From NCBI GenBank assembly GCA_963921425.1, contig OY992833.1:10395738-10459737 (forward strand): a DNA stretch of 64,000 nucleotides, in the 5' to 3' direction. The notes beneath the pieces were generated by a model that had not been told where the DNA came from, ran no database searches, and worked only from the letters and a program-made list of their open reading frames with translations. The DNA is from Dryas octopetala (Eukaryota; Streptophyta; Magnoliopsida; Rosales; Rosaceae). How positions within the stretch are numbered: the first letter of the stretch is position 1; each line of letters starts with the position of its first letter. A program made the translations under genes and the position numbers. This document shows positions 1 through 13,300 of this stretch, in pieces.

Positions 1-179
1 GATAATTAGCTAGGTACATTAAATATCAATTTTATTGTACCTCTAGTCTAGTCTCTTTTTCATATAGAATCTAAAATAAAAAAAATTTGGGTTTTCATAT
101 CTTAAAAACCATTTGAAAAATGCTAATTATCCCAACACTTATTTCAAGCTTTTGCTTCCCAATTTATAGTGGCATCAAT

Positions 180-2816
180 TGTAACACCCCGATCCTAGGG
201 CCCAAAAAAATACACTGAAACTTTGTCTTTTAAACCTCTTTTCAAAGAATGAGCTATGCACTTATCATAATAATTAAATACATTTGGTAAATAAGAGTGT
301 GAGCCCAAAACATTTATGTAAAATTTACTGTATAAAATCAGTTAAATCAAATTAAAGTGGGTCCCACTGCCTCGTCTTCTCCTCACTGCCTCCTCCGCCT
401 GCTTAACCTGCAAAACACTAACAACCACACTGCACCATACACATGGTACACCGGGTCATTTAAACAAACAACCCGGTAAGCTCACTAGAGCTCGTATAAG
501 TGAAATGACATAATAATAATCGTACTCTGACAAATCAATTGCATAATCATAAACCATTAACCTCAACCTCAATCATTCACATCCTAATTAATATCCTCAA
601 TGCATAGACACCATCATTTCCGTCCTCACGATTCAAGCTTAGATTTCACTAAGTCCTAGTAAACAAATGCAATACAAGCAACCTTCACACACTTCGTTTC
701 TTGGAAATCCTCCAGCTTTACAACTACTTTCAAAAATCTCCTTTCAAAACCATTTTAAATCCCCTTAACCGTAAGTCAAGCTCTGAACTGAATTTATCCT
801 TGGAAACTGATATCTCAGAAACACTTATTCTTAAAACTCACATCATCCTCGTACCTGTACTGTAGACAATGTCCTGGCCACAATCCCGCGCTCGAGCAGG
901 CTCAAATCCTAGCCACAATCTCGTACGGATGACCCTTCCGCACGAGCAGGCTCGTATCCTAGCCACAATCCCGTACGGAGGGGTCACTCCGTACGAGCAG
1001 GCTCGTATCCTAGCCACAATCTCATACGGAGGGGTCTCTCCGTACGAGCAGGCTCGTATCCTAGCCACAATCTCATACGGAGGGGTCTCTCCGTACAAGC
1101 AGGCTCGTATCCTAGCCACGATCTCATACGGAGGGGTCTCTCCGTACGAGCAGGCTCATATCCTAGCCACAATCTCATACGGAGGGGTCTCTCCGTACGA
1201 GCAGGCTCGTCCAATCCGTACTCGCATTTCCAACTCACAACATTTTTCCCAAAATTTCTCTGAACTCTGCCGAATCCTTCCGAATTTGATCCCCGCTTAT
1301 AAACCATCACTTGTCTGTCACTCGAAACATACTGACTTTTCCTCAATAATTAGTTTGATCATTTGTATATATTAACTGCCTAATCATCAATCATTAACCT
1401 CGACTATAAATAATCCTTCTCTAATTTGGTGACTCTCCTCTAAGCAACGCTATAATTCCCAATTAATTCCTTCGCCTCAAATCCTCGTCAATTCATTCTC
1501 CTAATTCAAATCCTACACCTAATCTTCTCTAACGTAAAACAGCAAATCTTTAAAACAGACAATGAAACCACGGTACTCAACAATATAAGCAGATAAGTTT
1601 CACTTAAAATTTAACTACGTAAAAGTCCGGAATACCCTTCACGGTGTCATGGCTCGGATACCAAATCCGGCAGCATAACGGCATCGTGAATGAGATTTCC
1701 CGAGCCCATGTACCTGTTAAGACCAGACAACCAACTTATAAATATCCAGGGTTCACAATTTGGCCATTCAACGACCGAAATGGACGGTAACCACCACACA
1801 CGGTGGCTGCCCAGCCTCAAATTTCACAATACTCACCAACACGTAGACAGACCCTAGGGTTGGCCTCTAAGAGTCCTGGGGAGGCTGATTAACAAGAAAA
1901 ACCACCTAACTCGCCGCCACAAGTGGCGGAGCCGTCGGTGGCAGCGGCGGCACAATTTAAAATCAATAATTTCCTAGAGTTTTCAATTTCAAATAACAAT
2001 TTTAGATTATTAGGGGTGAGAATTGTCTAAAAACCATCCATTATCAATTCCCAAAATCGAAATCAAAGAAAACCCGAAATGGGTTTAAACCCCTAAAATC
2101 CAACTTCACAAATTTCACAAAATTAACAATCAACACCTTAGGGGAAAGAATACTCGTACCTAGAGGGTCATTTTTGACAACTGGACCGACGACCAACAGT
2201 GGCCGGAAACGCCGGAATCGACGGCGGAAGTCGCCGGCCTTCCCGGCCTTCACAGCGTCGATTCGTCTTCGAGAGGCGTCGGATGGACGATCGGAGCACA
2301 CCACTAGGCTCGCCTCGACGAGGGGAAGCTTTCTGGGCTGGTGCTAGGCCGCGAAGACGCCGGAAACGGCGAGTCAACGCCGGAACTCCAATCGGCGAAG
2401 TCTGGGTTCTCGGGTTCTGAGGAGTTCTGGGCTGCGCCGACCCCAGGGGGAGGAAGAGGGAGGGACGGCGACAAGATCTGGGCCAGTCCCGTCGCCACCC
2501 ACTACCGGACGCGCCGCCACGCGCCGGTGGCAGGCGCGGCAAGGTGAGAGGGCCAGAGAGAGAACAGACGCGAGGGAGAGAGAATGTCCGAGAGAGTCCC
2601 CCCGAGAAAAAAACTGAGTTTTGGGTTTTAAAACCCCTTTTGCAAAAATTACAAGTTTGCCCTTTACTTCAAATGCCCGTAACTTTCAAACCATAGCTCC
2701 GATCGACGCGTGCTACGTGTCTACGAACTCGTGGACTCGAGATCTATCAAACGGACCCAAGGTCAAAGACGAAAGTCTCTTAGTTTTAAAAGTCAACTTT
2801 GGGTCGGGTCGTTACA
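180..2816. mobile_element. Solo LTR of an LTR retrotransposon, about 2.6 kb
   Basis: The stretch starts TGTAACACCCC and ends GGGTCGTTACA, the short inverted ends typical of plant LTRs. It is flanked on both sides by the 5-bp direct repeat TCAAT (175-179 and 2817-2821), which is a target-site duplication, so this is one integrated unit. No gag or pol remnant is seen and there is no second LTR, so a solo LTR left by recombination is the simplest reading. The ends resemble those of plant Ty3-type elements with long LTRs, but the family is inferred. The inside holds a 51-bp minisatellite and a GC-rich part near 2160-2600. The exact target duplication and intact ends suggest moderate to young age. 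Open frames inside it have no recognisable product. Confidence 0.85.
866..1209. repeat. 51-bp tandem minisatellite inside the solo LTR
   Basis: About six and a half copies of a 51-bp unit. The landmark CGTACGAGCAGGCTC (or a one-base variant) recurs at 939, 990, 1041, 1092, 1143 and 1194, exactly 51 bases apart. The unit also contains CTAGCCACAAT and TACGGAGGGG. Because 51 is a multiple of three, frames stay open through the array on both strands; these are not genes. Confidence 0.9.
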
Positions 2817-2821
2817 TCAAT

Positions 2822-4302
2822 TCATTCGACAAAGTTTATCTTTATCTTTTTTAGTTTTTTATATTTTTTTTATATAGTCCAATGTATGAATGCTATGAAG
2901 TTAGCTAGGAAAGACTTGTTGAGAAAAATTGTTGAAAAAAATAGCATCTCCCAAACCTTTTTTTAATTTCATAGTTATTAATTGTTTTTGGAATGATATT
3001 TCACAGTTGGAGAGAAAATATTGGGATATTAATTGGTTTGGTGTAATTATATATGAGTGTGCCAGGTTGATTTTTTAAAGGGCATATATTGTTTGTAAAT
3101 AATGACATTGTTGAAGGTATATTAATGTGACGTGGCATAGAGTTAGATCGATTTTTTCACCTAGCTATATTAAAATTAGAGTACAGGAAAATTTTAGCAA
3201 AATAACTTCAACAAATTAACTTTATGATCAACATGTTTAAAAACCCCAATAAAAAAAAAATTCAATTGTATTAATACGTACACAGCCATGCACGTAGACG
3301 GTCATGCACACGTACGTCTTGCCTACACAACCATACACAGTCTTGCTCATGCATCACATATTTATATATCAATTAAATTATTATATGGATACATTAATTT
3401 TCAGTTATAAATACATTTTTTATTTAAGCTAGAAAGCAACACTTCATTAATGAGAAAAAGTAAAGTGCAATAAAAAGAAAATAATGAATATGCTTACATA
3501 GTATAAGCCAAAACTTGAGTACATATGAGTATATGACTTCATTTCCAACCGCCATCACTGCTTTAATATATAAATATATGTTACCACCATGCTGCTCATA
3601 CGGTTATATAGAATAGTATATATGTAAGAGATATTATAATCACCAACATCATTTTTATCACTCTTCCTAATCACTTTTTATTTTCCAATATTAATAATTA
3701 ATATTCTTCTTTCCTTTTCTTTTATAAAAAGGCACCAGGCCAAGAAACATCTAGATCAACTTGATTGTTAGGAACTAATTAGCCAGATAGAAAGTTGATT
3801 AGCTTGGGTGAGGACCCCATGGTTTTTATGCCCAACTCAAAGACAACTTTCTAATCGCATATATGCCAGAATTAGCCACCCTTGGAATTTCAGAAATTTA
3901 TAAAGAGGTTATTTTTTGCTGCAGTTCTATAATAATATTTTCGCATGGCAAGATTAATTAAACTTATATTTTCATTTTAATTAATATAATTTTTTTTTCT
4001 TGATATATACATTTTACCAGAAAAAACAACAAAAAATAAAATGAAATTCACCATTTCTTATTTTGATCATTTTTTTGTTTCTTAAAAATACCAAAATGTC
4101 ATAAAACTACATCATAGCCCATGTTTCTGCAAACTACTCTAGCCCATATATTGGTTCCTACTAATTCAACCACCTGGAACTCGATCTCCACTACGTCCTT
4201 TAAATTGACATAATTAAAAAATGAGAATTACTATCATCTGCCCAGACCTGTTCCCCATCTTCTTCCCTTATCACTTAAAATTTTCATAGATTTGTAGAGA
4301 GA
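2822..4302. other. AT-rich intergenic DNA, no gene seen
   Basis: AT-rich sequence with short A and T runs. No coding exon, RNA gene or clear transposon end was recognised. Confidence 0.6.
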
Positions 4303-4431
4303 ATGGTGATGATCTCTACTGAGGCTTTTGAACGTCAACATGAAGAGGAAGGTGATGCTACTGGAGAGCCTGATCACAGGTTCAAAAAAAAAAAATCGGT
4401 ACAATGATTTACCAGAGGTATATCTCTATAC
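4303..4431 (+). other. Short coding-like fragment, related to the piece at 9.57 kb
   Basis: An ATG at 4303 opens a short frame with acidic residues and the phrase GDATGEPDHR. The exon-like piece at 9571 has the matching layout (two Met or hydrophobic residues, an EE-acidic stretch, then TGEP). After it, both carry the bases AATGATTTACCA. An A-run interrupts this copy. It looks like a decayed relative of the 9.57-kb fragment. The gene family is not recognised. Confidence 0.35.
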
Positions 4432-6580
4432 TCAATGATAACCCTTCAAATCTTCTTGAATTTCTTAAACCATATATGCTATTAATTAGGGCTCAAATCT
4501 TCTTGTATTTGTTTTGGGGTCTGATTATACTATGATGCTCTTCTGATGGTGAATTGTCATCTTCACCAACGTCCTGTGGGGATTCAGATCTTGGAAAATC
4601 AGTAGTTCCGTAATAAAATAATATGATACATCTATTTTAATTTATTTCTCATCTAATATTCAGCTTATAGAATGTGAAGTCTTAGTAACAGAAAAATAAT
4701 AAAAATAATAATAAAATAAAAAAGCAATTCATTTGCTAACCAATTGTGCGAAGTTCCCCTTTAGGAATTTGGATACGAATATATATCAATTTCAGCTTTT
4801 CGTATAGGTCTTGTTGTATATATTTCATGTTTAGGAAGATATATACACACACAATGTTCCTGTTACATGTTAGGGTTTAGTTAATTAGTCACCGTTGGTT
4901 TTTAATTTCTGCTGTTTGGTTGTTGTATCTGCTAACATTTTAACATTCTTTTGTCGGTTAAGTTTAATTAGTTAGTTTTGTCATTTTAACATTCTTTTGT
5001 TGTTTGGTTGTTGTATCTGATATCCAAAACGACTCGTGTATGCCCCAACAAGATCATACATCAATATAAATAAGTTGAGATATACCTCAATTGAAAGAGC
5101 CTATATATATATATATATATATCTCGGTGTCATTTTAATTTTTTTTAATCATGGGTCGTATTTCTTGATAGAGTTCTGAAGCAAAGCAATAAGATGACTT
5201 TGAATCTAAGAAAAGGATTTGATGATGCCTTTTGTCTGAAATTTCAGAGACATTGCTTGACTTGTTTCCTATGAATCCAACTGTTGGTGCATATGAAACA
5301 TATGATACCGCTCTTTTGTTTTTCCACAAACTGTAAAAATTTATCGTCATCCTTATTAATGGTGAGACGAAATGTTTGCTAGTTAAAAGATAATCTTCAT
5401 GTATCATGTTCGTCGGTTTCAATTTTCAAATCATATATCATGTGGACAGCGATTTCCAACTAGTTTCAAACTAGTTTCCCCACTTTGATTCAATGATTTC
5501 CAATAATTTTTGTTAAGATCCTTTAAACATATGGGTCTCTAAGCTAGTTTGCAGCATATGGGGAGTGCCATGACTTACATTGCTAAGTATATGTTGCTCT
5601 TAGAGATGTACGTACGTCTAGTTTATGCTTCTACTTTCGCATTAAATATTATGATCTAAATTAGTTAGTTTTATTGATTCCACTTAATGGCGTACCCGAA
5701 AGTTAATTAGTGAGATATTGTTTACCTCATTAGTTGTATTTGAAGAAAGTTCATTTGCAAAATTTCATTAGAGTATGCTAATTCAACTGTGGAACTAGTA
5801 TCTAAGTAATTATGGGACTAATACAGACTTGATCTGTGTTGTTGAGTTTTTTTTCCCCAAACAATAAACCACAAATGTTGTTTTGAATAAGCATTTATGA
5901 ACCATTCTTTAGAGCTAGGCATGGAGACAGGACATTCTTTAGAGGCATGGTCCGCATGGAGACAGGGAGATCGGATGAGTTGGCTTATGAAGGAGCATTG
6001 ATTATGCATAAGCTTTTTTTTATTGGTTATTCATAAATTGTTAAGGGATACATGTGATTTTATTCAATAACTTATCCATATATAATAATCTCTTTGGGAA
6101 AGAAATTACATTAGTATCCTTTATTTTCTTTTGCACTAAATTTGTTTGGCATAGTTCGATGCTTTCGGATATTAGGAGATATTACATGGCAGCCATGTCT
6201 AAGCCTGTATTGGGATCCTTTTCTCCTCAAGTGACTGAACTATTAGCCTTCCGGAATATAATATGAGATTAAAGTTTAGTTAACATTCGTCGGGTCACCG
6301 AACTTTTGGCCCCCCTGCATATGAAAATACAATATGGAATATGAGATTAAAGTTTTTTTTGGTTAACTGTTGTTAATTTAATTCATTAGTAATTACTGCA
6401 TGTTAATTGGAATATGGTTGTATAATATGGTTGTAGAATAGTTTATTATTTTTCATTTTTTAAATCTATTCTATGCATTCTTCATGCTATCTCCCCTACA
6501 TCTCTCTCCAATCTCTCATATTCCTCTTCCCCCTCTCTTTAATTAAATTGCTATGAGTTAATTTCTGCTATGAGATGTGG
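4432..6580. other. AT-rich intergenic DNA, no gene seen
   Basis: AT-rich with a TA microsatellite at about 5102-5121. Nothing coding or structural could be supported. Confidence 0.55.
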
Positions 6581-8345
6581 GGATGTGCTGCCACAGGAAG
6601 AGACTTACCAAAAGCCTTTTGCTTTGGCTGCAGTGAGGGGTGGGCTCAAATTCGTTGTACTGAACAATTTGTAATGTCTCTGATCATTGATGGGAAAGCA
6701 AATTGAAAAGTGGAACCACCCTTGTTGTTGACCGTTGTTCTTATTAATTCAGGCGTGGCTTTCTCATCTGCCAAAGGAATAGATATAGAATGGTGTAAGG
6801 TAGTGAAATTCTTGAATTTTTCCCCTAATGAAGTTTATGTTCTCTATCTGATCTTAAAAAAATTGAGGTGTTCTTTTGCAGGCTCCAGAGATAGGGTTAT
6901 TGGCTTCAGATGTGGACCTGTGGTAGTGTACCTTGACATACCACCTGAGGTAAGTAGTTATTTTAATGTTTACCACGAATATTAAGGAAGAAAAACATAA
7001 AAATGTAACCTATATCCTGTAAATGTTAAGGTGAGAAATTGTCCTTTTCGATTGCTTGTAACCTATGTGGTCTGACATATTTTCTGAGACACAGAAATTT
7101 TTCTGAGGCCATATTTGAGGTTAAGGTGGAGTTGTGAATGATGTCAATTTTCCTCCTTCAATTTCATTTCCAGGTGTCATTTTTCTAATGTTTTCCAACA
7201 AGCACCAAATATGAAGTCTTTTTCTTTTTCTTCTTTCTTAATTTATGATCTCTGCATAGCTGTACAATAAAATAAACCATGACATAAACTTTCTTTCTCA
7301 TCTAATTAATTGCTATGACATTTTCTTACTATAGGCAGACTCGGATTGCAAACCTTGCGAAAATCACTGCTTCAAATACGCCTTAAGATCTGTAATGTGT
7401 CTTAAGTCATTTATAAATTAATCAGTTACAAAAATATGATGATAAAGCCACAATGCTTATTCTTGTTTCCAATTAAGTTTGCCTCTGTCTTAAAAATTTT
7501 ATCCATGCATGCATCTTCAATATATGAGTGTCAATATATATATATATATATTGTCAAAAATGAGTGTCTATCTGTATGTTGTATTTATTGTTTGTGTGTG
7601 ACATTCGACATGAAGTTGCTCAATTTGGTTATTTTTTTATTTTTTTATGTTATCTGATAAGGCGTGAGATGTGGGGAATATATATGCAGCCACTGTGAAG
7701 CGAAATTCTACGGCGTCAAGTAAGTTATTTTTCCTTCTTTCTGAAATTTTCATGCCATTTGCTGAACTAATTGAAGATTGCCTTCCTGATATAAGCATTG
7801 AATTATATATATTAGCCCCTCTCCTTAGTGTCTCACATTTCATTGCTCAAAGAACAGTTCCTATTTGAAAATATATAATGGGAAACTCTTGTGGCTTACT
7901 CATGTTTGGAATTTACAAAAGGACTGCATTAGTCTGGCGTCTTGAGTTTCTAAATGGTTAAGTAACTTTTTAGAAGTTCAAGAAATTGGTATGCCAAACT
8001 TGTAGATGAGCTTTATTGTTCATATATTTTTTTGGTTGTGCTGTAATCAATTCTTGAATTTCTTGGATGCTTCAAATGGATATTCTAATTCTTCGGTCTT
8101 CTAAATTCATGGCTTTAATTCCTTTCCTTTTCTTTGTGGCAGACTGGCAGGAGGTATATTGACATATATAAATTGGAGGACAAACTGACTTTGGATTCAG
8201 CTAGGAATCCGTTTCAAGTCATTTGATGAGATGCAAAGGGATGAGGCAGAGGAATTGGATAATAATGTGAAACATCAACAAGGTACTGGTGCATCCCAAC
8301 TTCTTGGATATAGTTTGAAGGTTGTGATGCTCTTGAAGGAGGCCA
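6581..8345 (+). other. Exon-like remnants of an unrecognised gene
   Basis: Several short pieces look like plant exons because they follow pyrimidine-rich AG acceptors or precede GT donors. Near 6595 one frame reads EETYQKPFALAAVRGGLKF. At 6881-6950, after TTTTGCAG, another reads GSRDRVIGFRCGPVVVYLD and is followed by GTAAGT. Near 8143, after GGCAG, a further piece reads TGRRYIDIYKLEDKL. They cannot be joined into one open frame and no family was recognised. The region may be a decayed multi-exon gene; ordinary noncoding DNA is also possible. Confidence 0.3.
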
Positions 8346-8604
8346 CTTGATTGAGGAGCTGAAAAAATATAGTTTATACACTTTTTGTGTACTTAGTACT
8401 GTAGATCTGTATATATATACAATATTATATTTAAATACATTTTTGTATTTTGATGATTTTCTTATATATATATGGAGTACGTCACTGCTCTTCTTTTTTT
8501 CATGATTTTATGTTATTAACTTTTAGTATATGTATATTTATCATTCTAAAAATTTAATAATAGAAGTCCAAAACAACAATTCTAAAACAAAATAAGTAGA
8601 AAGC

Positions 8605-8945
8605 TAGAATCTGCCAACAAAGTGGCTATTGGCCAAAAATTTAAATTCTTTAGCGACGAAATATTTTGTTGGCAAAAGCACCTTAATTTCCTGACCAAAT
8701 ATTTTGTTGGTAAAAGTTATTTTGTCGGCCAAAGTGTTTTTGCTGATGAAATATTAATCGGAAAAATAAAAAATCTGAATCCTTTATGAATTTCACCAAC
8801 CAAATTGCCGACAATATTATTTTCTCGGCCAAAAACTTGCCTGACAAAATGGTTTGGTTTTGTTCGGAAAGACCTTGCGCGACGAGCTTTGGGAGACGAA
8901 ATGGCCGATGAAATTTTTTGTCGACGAAATCCAATGAAATTTCTT
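8605..8945. repeat. Transposon-like region rich in CGACGAAAT/ATTTTGTCGGC motifs
   Basis: Short motifs such as ATTTTGTTGG, TTTTGTCGGCC, CGACGAAAT and CCGACAA recur in both orientations over 340 bases. This pattern of direct and inverted short motifs is what subterminal regions of plant CACTA-type elements look like. No CACTA end or target duplication was found, so the assignment is inferred and the piece is probably a fragment. Confidence 0.45.
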
Positions 8946-9570
8946 AGACAATGATCAATGATCATTTTTTTTTTTTTTTCAAATAAAATATTGTTGCTAA
9001 CTTGCCATCAAAGCAGCTCCAATCTGATCTCACAACAGCCAGGAAACAAACTTGCCCACAACATTTGGTCTCTCTTATTCTTCTTGTTCACTTTTCCCCT
9101 AGGTTTCACTTATAGAACCCCTCTCCTTCAGTTCCCTATTTCTTGGGACTTTTAGATTTTACTCCTTGAATAAGATTAGAAATTAAATAAGACCTGGTGT
9201 AAGGTTAGAAATTGATTGAACTTATGGCCAGAGACTAATATCTAGGTTTCTGTTTCTTCTTTATCTTTAATTACATTAAAGCACCTGACAACTAAGACTG
9301 AGGTGTTGCAACGTACCTGGACTGAGCCAGATAAGGTAAGATATATAATCCATCCTTGAGGAAAACGTGAACGTACCAGAATACCAGATACCATCGAACC
9401 CAACAAAACCTAATACTGCACACAGATTTTGTAGCCTCTTGTTTTCCTTTTCAAAACCCCCTTCTCGAACCCTCCACTTCATCTATAAAAGTTAAACACT
9501 CAGTTGGTATGTGCACAAATCAGGCATATCATCTCCTTATTCTTATTTGGTTTTAGCTTCTATAGAGAAA
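8946..9570. other. Intergenic DNA, no gene seen
   Basis: A T-run near 8964 is followed by ordinary AT-rich sequence. No exon, RNA gene or transposon end was recognised. Confidence 0.5.
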
Positions 9571-10081
9571 ATGATGAAGGTTTCCGAGGTGTCTGAAGCC
9601 CAAGATCCAGAGGAAGATGGTGATCGATACAGTACTGGAGAGCCAATTCCAAAGAATCGAATCAATGATTTACCAAAGAAGTCTCACTGTCCTTCTCTTT
9701 TCCATGTGAGTGTGCCTCTCATGTAGAGCTATATATGTAATCTTTCTTTTTTTTCTCACTATATACTAGCGACATATATAGCCAACTATCACCTTGGGGA
9801 GCCCAAAGAAATTAAGCAATTAGTATCAATAGGAACTTAATTGGTCTAATAAATAAATATAAAAATAAAAAAACCTCTCATAACGTCTCATATTCATGCA
9901 GTATTGGTTGGAAGTGGGACGCCAAAGGATGCCCATCACAGCTATCAAATCCACTCCACCCGCCCAAATCATACATGGGTAGCTGGTTTTGTCTGCGCGT
10001 GCGAGCTTGCTGTTTTGGGCTCAATGTCAAGTACGTACGTTCTCAATGTGCCCCTAGTTTCTTCAACATTTTTCATTCTTT

Positions 10082-10132
<51 letters not shown>

Positions 10133-10252
10133 GCGTGCATGCCCCTAATTACTTCAATTAACATTATTATTATTATTTTTTCTGCCAGAATAGAGCAATT
10201 GGAATGAGGTGGATTACGAAGATCTATTCCTTTTCTTACGCCGTAAGTATTA
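9571..10252 (+). other. Exon-like pieces of an unrecognised gene
   Basis: The ATG at 9571 opens a piece reading MMKVSEVSEAQDPEEDGD and, further on, KNRINDLPKKSHCPSLFH. It ends at about 9703 at a good donor (CAT|GTGAGT). After CATGCAG at 9901 a second piece follows, and after CTGCCAG at about 10190 a third reads NRAIGMRWITKIYSFSYA before GTAAGT. Acceptor and donor signals are reasonable, but the second piece does not stay open in the frame the first would impose. A 44-bp CT microsatellite separates pieces two and three. Probably a remnant; the family is not recognised. Confidence 0.35.
10085..10128. repeat. CT dinucleotide microsatellite
   Basis: About 22 uninterrupted CT units followed by a short GTGCGCGTGCATG stretch. 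Confidence 0.95.
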
Positions 10253-10680
10253 TTATATCCCTTCTACTTTTTTTTGTTCTTTGGTCAATTGGTCTGATTC
10301 ATTCTACTTTATATTAGTGTATTATAATAAAATTTATGTTTCATACTTGGCATAAATGCCAGAAAGCCTCCTCCTTGTTCCAATACTGAAAAAAATGACT
10401 TTCTTTCTTGGATAATTATGTCACAGATCCAGTGTGCGTATTTCAAATATGGACAGGAAAGTTGAAGTTCAAGTACTGCTATTAAGTACTGCGGAAATTC
10501 TAACATAACTGCAGGTATTAGATGCCTTCAACCTTTTGACCGTTAGATGAGATATATTTGATTTAACGGTTGAGAAAAAAAATAAAGGCTGAATCGGTAG
10601 CCCATTATGAGAGAGAAAGACGTAACTGAACAAAACAAAAGAAATCCTTCTGAGTCGCAAACAAAAAACGCAAATCTCAT

Positions 10681-13269
10681 CTGCTTCTTTACCCTCTCTC
10701 TCCCGCACCCTTTCTCCGATCAAAACCCAGCCGTCCGGCGGCAACGTTGACAAAATCGGCCTCAAATATTCGTCTACCACTTACCATGTCGAAATCGATG
10801 AACCGATTGAACTTCGTGACGGCCATCCGCCTTCTCCGGCGGAGTTGCGACACCGACCACCCAAGACATCGTCCTCTGGACACACTGATCGTCTGGGTGT
10901 CCTCCTTTAGACCTAAAATTCAATCATGAAGGAGAATCAAAGGAGAACAGAGATCCAACCCCTTCGCCGGCGATCTGAGTTTTCTAGCGGCTTCGAGGTC
11001 TCTCTCGGGGATCAGGTATCAGGTCATGGTCGCTACCGGATCATTACAGAGGTATAATTGCGTCCTCATAGAGAGATTGTGAATCTTGTCAATTACCTTG
11101 CAATGGCTTTCTGAAATTTGTGTATTTAAATTCTCTTACTTGTATGGATTTCAGAGGAATTGGTTTTTCTTGCTATGCCAGAAAATGTAATTGGTGTTTT
11201 CCCCGATTTGGGTTTTCACATATAGCAGCACAGAGGCCAGGAGGAAGATCTGTTGGTATGTTTTTTTCTATCCTTAAACTGGATACATGTTGGTATGTAT
11301 GGGTACAGTTTTGTATGCTGCCTTGATGCAGGAATTTATGATATGTGCAACTATGTGTACCTGCATTACCTGTACTGTTACGTTCTCTGAATCTAATGTT
11401 ATCAGGGAGAGATAAAAATTGTCTGAAGTTTTAGTTTTGTGTATGTTTGTTCTGGAGTTAAAGGCTAATCCCGCATCTTATTTTTCCTATTATTTGTGTA
11501 GATAGCATATTTCCTATGGCCATGTGCTTGGTCTTCTCTAATCTGCTGATGTTGATGCTTTTTTCCATTGTTATTAAAAGACCAATTTTATATTTTAGTT
11601 CAAGGTTTTAATAGAAGAAAATGGTAGATTGGATCAGTGCCTGTAATCAACCAATTCTTAGTAGGGCATTACAATTTCTGGCTTACTTTATTGGCTCCAT
11701 TTCTGATTGGTTATTTCTTAAATAATAAATTTGTATTAAAGATTTCTTTCCCATCTAAGCATTGTATTATTTTACAATGCTTAGATACGTCCTTTCGGGT
11801 CCTGTACTCGGGTATTGTAGATCACTGCAAGTAGTGAAAACTACATGCTATAGGACCTTACATATAATTGCTTAAATGGTTTTTGTACCTTTGTGCTTGA
11901 TACAAAAACATGCCACTGGACCTCTTCTTTTATTCTGTGATAGCATGACATGTTATCGACCTGTTTGAATTGCATACGTGGTTCATTTTTAATTCATATT
12001 TTGAAGCATTATGTATAGCATCATCTATTAACTCATCAAAATATGTTCAGATATTCAATGTGGGATTGTTTCAAACTGCAACTGAGCATAAGGAACAGAT
12101 TCATGGTAATTCATTTATTTTAATCTCTGAGAGTTCAACAATTGACCTCCACACCTCTAGGTTTCATGAAATGCAGAGCTCCTGTCTTAATGCTCCCTTT
12201 ATGTTTGTCAGCTCATGTTTCTTTACAAGATTTAACATTTTTTTTTTTTTGAAGTAAATGATTATATGTGATACTGAATTTATTCTTATGAGATTGTTAC
12301 AAGAATGCTGCAAAAACATTCTATGATGAATTGTGATGGAGATATGGTATCAGCTGCACTGGTCAAATTCATGACTAAAAATTGGAGTAGAGAGGTAGAG
12401 AAGAGAAAACGAAGGCCCTTCATCTGAGTTTTTGCTAAGAAATGGGAAGGTCACTAGTAATTCAGACTTTTTGCATGGACTTGGCAGCCGCTTTTGACTT
12501 TAACAACTAGAGACTAAATCTATTCCATGGTTAAAAATTTTGGGCATGGGTGTTCAGACAATATATGAGCATGAAATTCTTCCAGGGCACAATATATTCA
12601 AGTCTCCCACTTTAGCAAGTATATGCATGCTTACCACTTTTCTTTAGCAAGTATTTAGCATGCTTACCACTTTTCTTTTCTCTGTTTTTCAGAATTATTG
12701 ACCAGCATGACAAACTGAGGAAAAGAAGCACAGAAGCTTATACCACTGAGATAAGTACTACTCTTTTATCCTTCTGTCTGGTATAACCTAAGTATCATAT
12801 AGCAGATAACACTGAGAAGTTAAATCACACATTAATATTCCGATTTCTTTAGTAAATGTCACACAGTACTTTCTTACTTGTTTTGTTGCCATTTTCAGCA
12901 GTTATAATTAGCAGTTATAATTGAATAATCATGTATCTTGTGCTATCTTATGTATTTCTTTGCTATCTCATGAAGTTTTTGAATTGGGATCTAAAAGGCT
13001 CTATTATTGAAAACAAATTAATGAATGCAGATTGGGTTGGTAGTTCCGTTCGCTCAATGTATATCTTCATGTTAAAATTGTGTGAAGAAGCAACCTTGCC
13101 AGTGCGACATGCAATCAATTTATATTTTAAAACTCTTTGGTTTCTACTGGGGTTGAGAGGCATGCTTTGTTTAGAGGCATTGGCCAGTGTTAAGTACCAC
13201 ACTAAAAAAAAACCTTTAAAAGCACCTTTTTTTCAGCCTTGATTTTCCCCACTTCTGATGAAGTATCTA

Positions 13270-13300
<31 letters not shown>

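Noticed and set aside
866-1209. CRISPR-like array of evenly spaced repeats
   Set aside because: The whole 51-bp unit is repeated without unique spacers, and the DNA is plant nuclear; it is a minisatellite.
2168-2547. Overlapping GC-rich open frames on both strands
   Set aside because: They lie inside the solo LTR, show no known domain on either strand and reflect the high GC content.
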